Shown here piece by piece: positions 5,631-6,511 of a DNA stretch of 6,511 bases (the first letter of the stretch is position 1; each line of letters opens with the position of its first letter). A model generated the notes under the pieces. The model did no database searches and was not told the origin of the DNA. It was given only the letters and a program-made list of their open reading frames with translations. The position numbers and the translations under genes are program-made. Source of the stretch: an uncultured Saprospiraceae bacterium. GTDB taxonomy: Bacteria > Bacteroidota > Bacteroidia > Chitinophagales > Saprospiraceae. The DNA lies in the NCBI GenBank assembly GCA_938044055.1, contig CALIQO010000607.1, positions 1 to 6,511 of the forward strand. Reading direction: 5' to 3'.

Positions 5631-5648
5631 CCTACATATTCATGTAGG
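5631..5648. promoter_or_regulatory. 18-bp perfect palindrome with T-rich tail; operator or plus-strand terminator
   Basis: CCTACAT (5631-5637) and ATGTAGG (5642-5648) form a perfect 7-bp dyad with ATTC in the loop. On the plus strand it is followed by TTTTCTTTCTTTT (5649-5661), giving it the look of an intrinsic terminator, yet no plus-strand gene ends nearby. It also lies just upstream of the minus-strand -7 element at 5602-5609 and about 95 bp before the sensor-like start, where an operator could act on either unit. The sequence alone does not decide between the two. Confidence 0.4.
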
Positions 5649-5742
5649 TTTTCTTTCTTTTATAAGAATCATATAGTTAATATTGTATGGACACTATTAA
5701 AAAGGTAGTGCATACCGTAATATTTATTGCAATAAACCCCTG

Positions 5743-6511
5743 ATGCACCTCAATAGATATATATGTACAGTATATTTTTTCATCTGTACTTTCTTGGCAA
5801 TAGCACAAGAAGAACATCAATATCAAGTTACTCCTTTGCCTTTTGCAGATCGAATCCGCATAGAATACCTCTATCAAGATCAAGCAGGATATCAATGGGT
5901 AAGCGGTCCTTCATCGTTATATAGATTTGATGGTGATGAACTCATTCATGCCAACAATCTTACTGGGAAAGATCTCTTTAATCAAGAAATAATCAAGATT
6001 AGAGAAAATAATTCTGGAGATAAATACTTTTTATCTGAGGACGGAAATATGCTAATCAATATGCCTTACAATAGCTTAGAAGCTAGCTCTATAGATTTAA
6101 AAGATAATCAAGAAATCTATGATCTAGAAGCTACAGAAGATAATATCTTATATGCCTTAAGTAGGAAACAGAATAAATTGTCCATATCCATTGTAGAAGG
6201 TTCGAGCATAGCAGAAGTGATAAACTTAGACATTCTTTTAGATGATGGTAAACCACGTATGTCCATAGATGATGCTCATTTCTACATTCTTACCTCAGAA
6301 GATTTATTGATCTATGATCGAGTTGGAGATAAAATCACATCCATACATCTACCTAATCCTAGAGGAGACAGATTCCGAGATAGCAAAATGATAATAATTG
6401 ACGACACCCACCACCACATTGTTTTCACAACTAAAAATGCAGGTAGCATATATACTTTAAAGAAAGAGGATGGTATTTTTTCATTGGAGGAGCACTTCTC
6501 AGAAAGAAGAC
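5743..6511 (+). CDS. putative sensor with two-component-regulator propeller motif, N-terminal 256 codons
   Basis: The frame opens after a stop at 5698-5700; the only in-frame ATG before the signal peptide is at 5743. It runs off the right edge. Residues 1-21 form a Sec signal peptide (Arg5, hydrophobic YICTVYFFICTFLA, cleavage expected at AIA/QEE). Residues about 42-65 contain 'YLYQDQAGYQWVSGPSSLYR' followed by FDGDE, a good match to the Reg_prop blade pattern (D..G..W.gt..GL.r.dG). The rest looks like further beta-propeller strands, for example 'DDAHFYILTSEDLLIYDR' (176-193). In Bacteroidota such N-terminal propellers usually precede a Y_Y_Y domain, a membrane helix and a histidine kinase or a transcription-factor domain. 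None of these lies in the window, so the output module is unknown. A one-mismatch -7 motif, TAATATTG (5678-5685), lies about 60 bp upstream. Confidence 0.78.
   Translation, partial: MHLNRYICTVYFFICTFLAIAQEEHQYQVTPLPFADRIRIEYLYQDQAGYQWVSGPSSLYRFDGDELIHANNLTGKDLFNQEIIKIRENNSGDKYFLSEDGNMLINMPYNSLEASSIDLKDNQEIYDLEATEDNILYALSRKQNKLSISIVEGSSIAEVINLDILLDDGKPRMSIDDAHFYILTSEDLLIYDRVGDKITSIHLPNPRGDRFRDSKMIIIDDTHHHIVFTTKNAGSIYTLKKEDGIFSLEEHFSERR

Noticed and set aside
5677..5895. Minus-strand open frame of 72 codons with hydrophobic stretches
   Set aside because: It overlaps the signal peptide and propeller start of the sensor-like gene on the other strand; its hydrophobicity reflects AT-rich DNA.

Overview
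The window looks like a chromosomal piece of a Bacteroidota genome, probably a marine Flavobacteriia- or Saprospiria-like organism. The DNA is AT-rich. Four or more products are exported, and most of those carry short signal peptides ending in a lipobox Cys. Coding starts lack Shine-Dalgarno motifs, and two perfect TAnnTTTG motifs, the Bacteroidota -7 promoter element, lie upstream of transcription units. No tRNA, rRNA, transposase, phage gene or CRISPR array is visible.

Layout. Positions 1-220 (minus) hold the N-terminal part of a c-type-cytochrome-like lipoprotein with a CX4CH haem motif. Positions 405-1664 (minus) encode a secreted M28-family zinc aminopeptidase with a C-terminal PDZ domain. 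Divergent from it is a tight plus-strand cluster: a PD40/TolB-like beta-propeller lipoprotein (1725-2846), a three-helix membrane protein (2848-3135, 1 bp gap) and a soluble helical protein of unknown function (3145-3810, 9 bp gap). The cluster ends at a hairpin shared with the convergent minus-strand unit. That unit, transcribed from about 5395 towards 3882, encodes an AhpD-like carboxymuconolactone decarboxylase family protein (4805-5353) followed by a lipoprotein with two RskA-like 'YEGW' units (3882-4772). From 5743 to the window end runs the start of a secreted or periplasmic-facing protein with a two-component-regulator propeller motif, probably a sensor.

The most information-rich part is the 389-bp gene-free stretch 5354-5742 between the AhpD-like gene and the sensor-like gene. 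It holds: a perfect 18-bp palindrome at the likely -33 region of the AhpD-like gene; a 29-bp direct repeat (24/29 identical) at 43-bp offset, made of shorter units at 21-22 bp, the spacing used by LytTR-type direct-repeat binding sites; a probable minus-strand small RNA of about 75 nt with a perfect -7 element, two hairpins and a T-run terminator; and a second perfect palindrome followed by a T-rich tract. Read together (inference), this is a regulatory hub between a putative sensor gene and a peroxidase-like operon. No known defence or mobile system is evident. The 221-aa protein may be a stand-alone relative of a domain found fused to McrB-like AAA ATPases, but that rests on memory of family patterns and needs a search.
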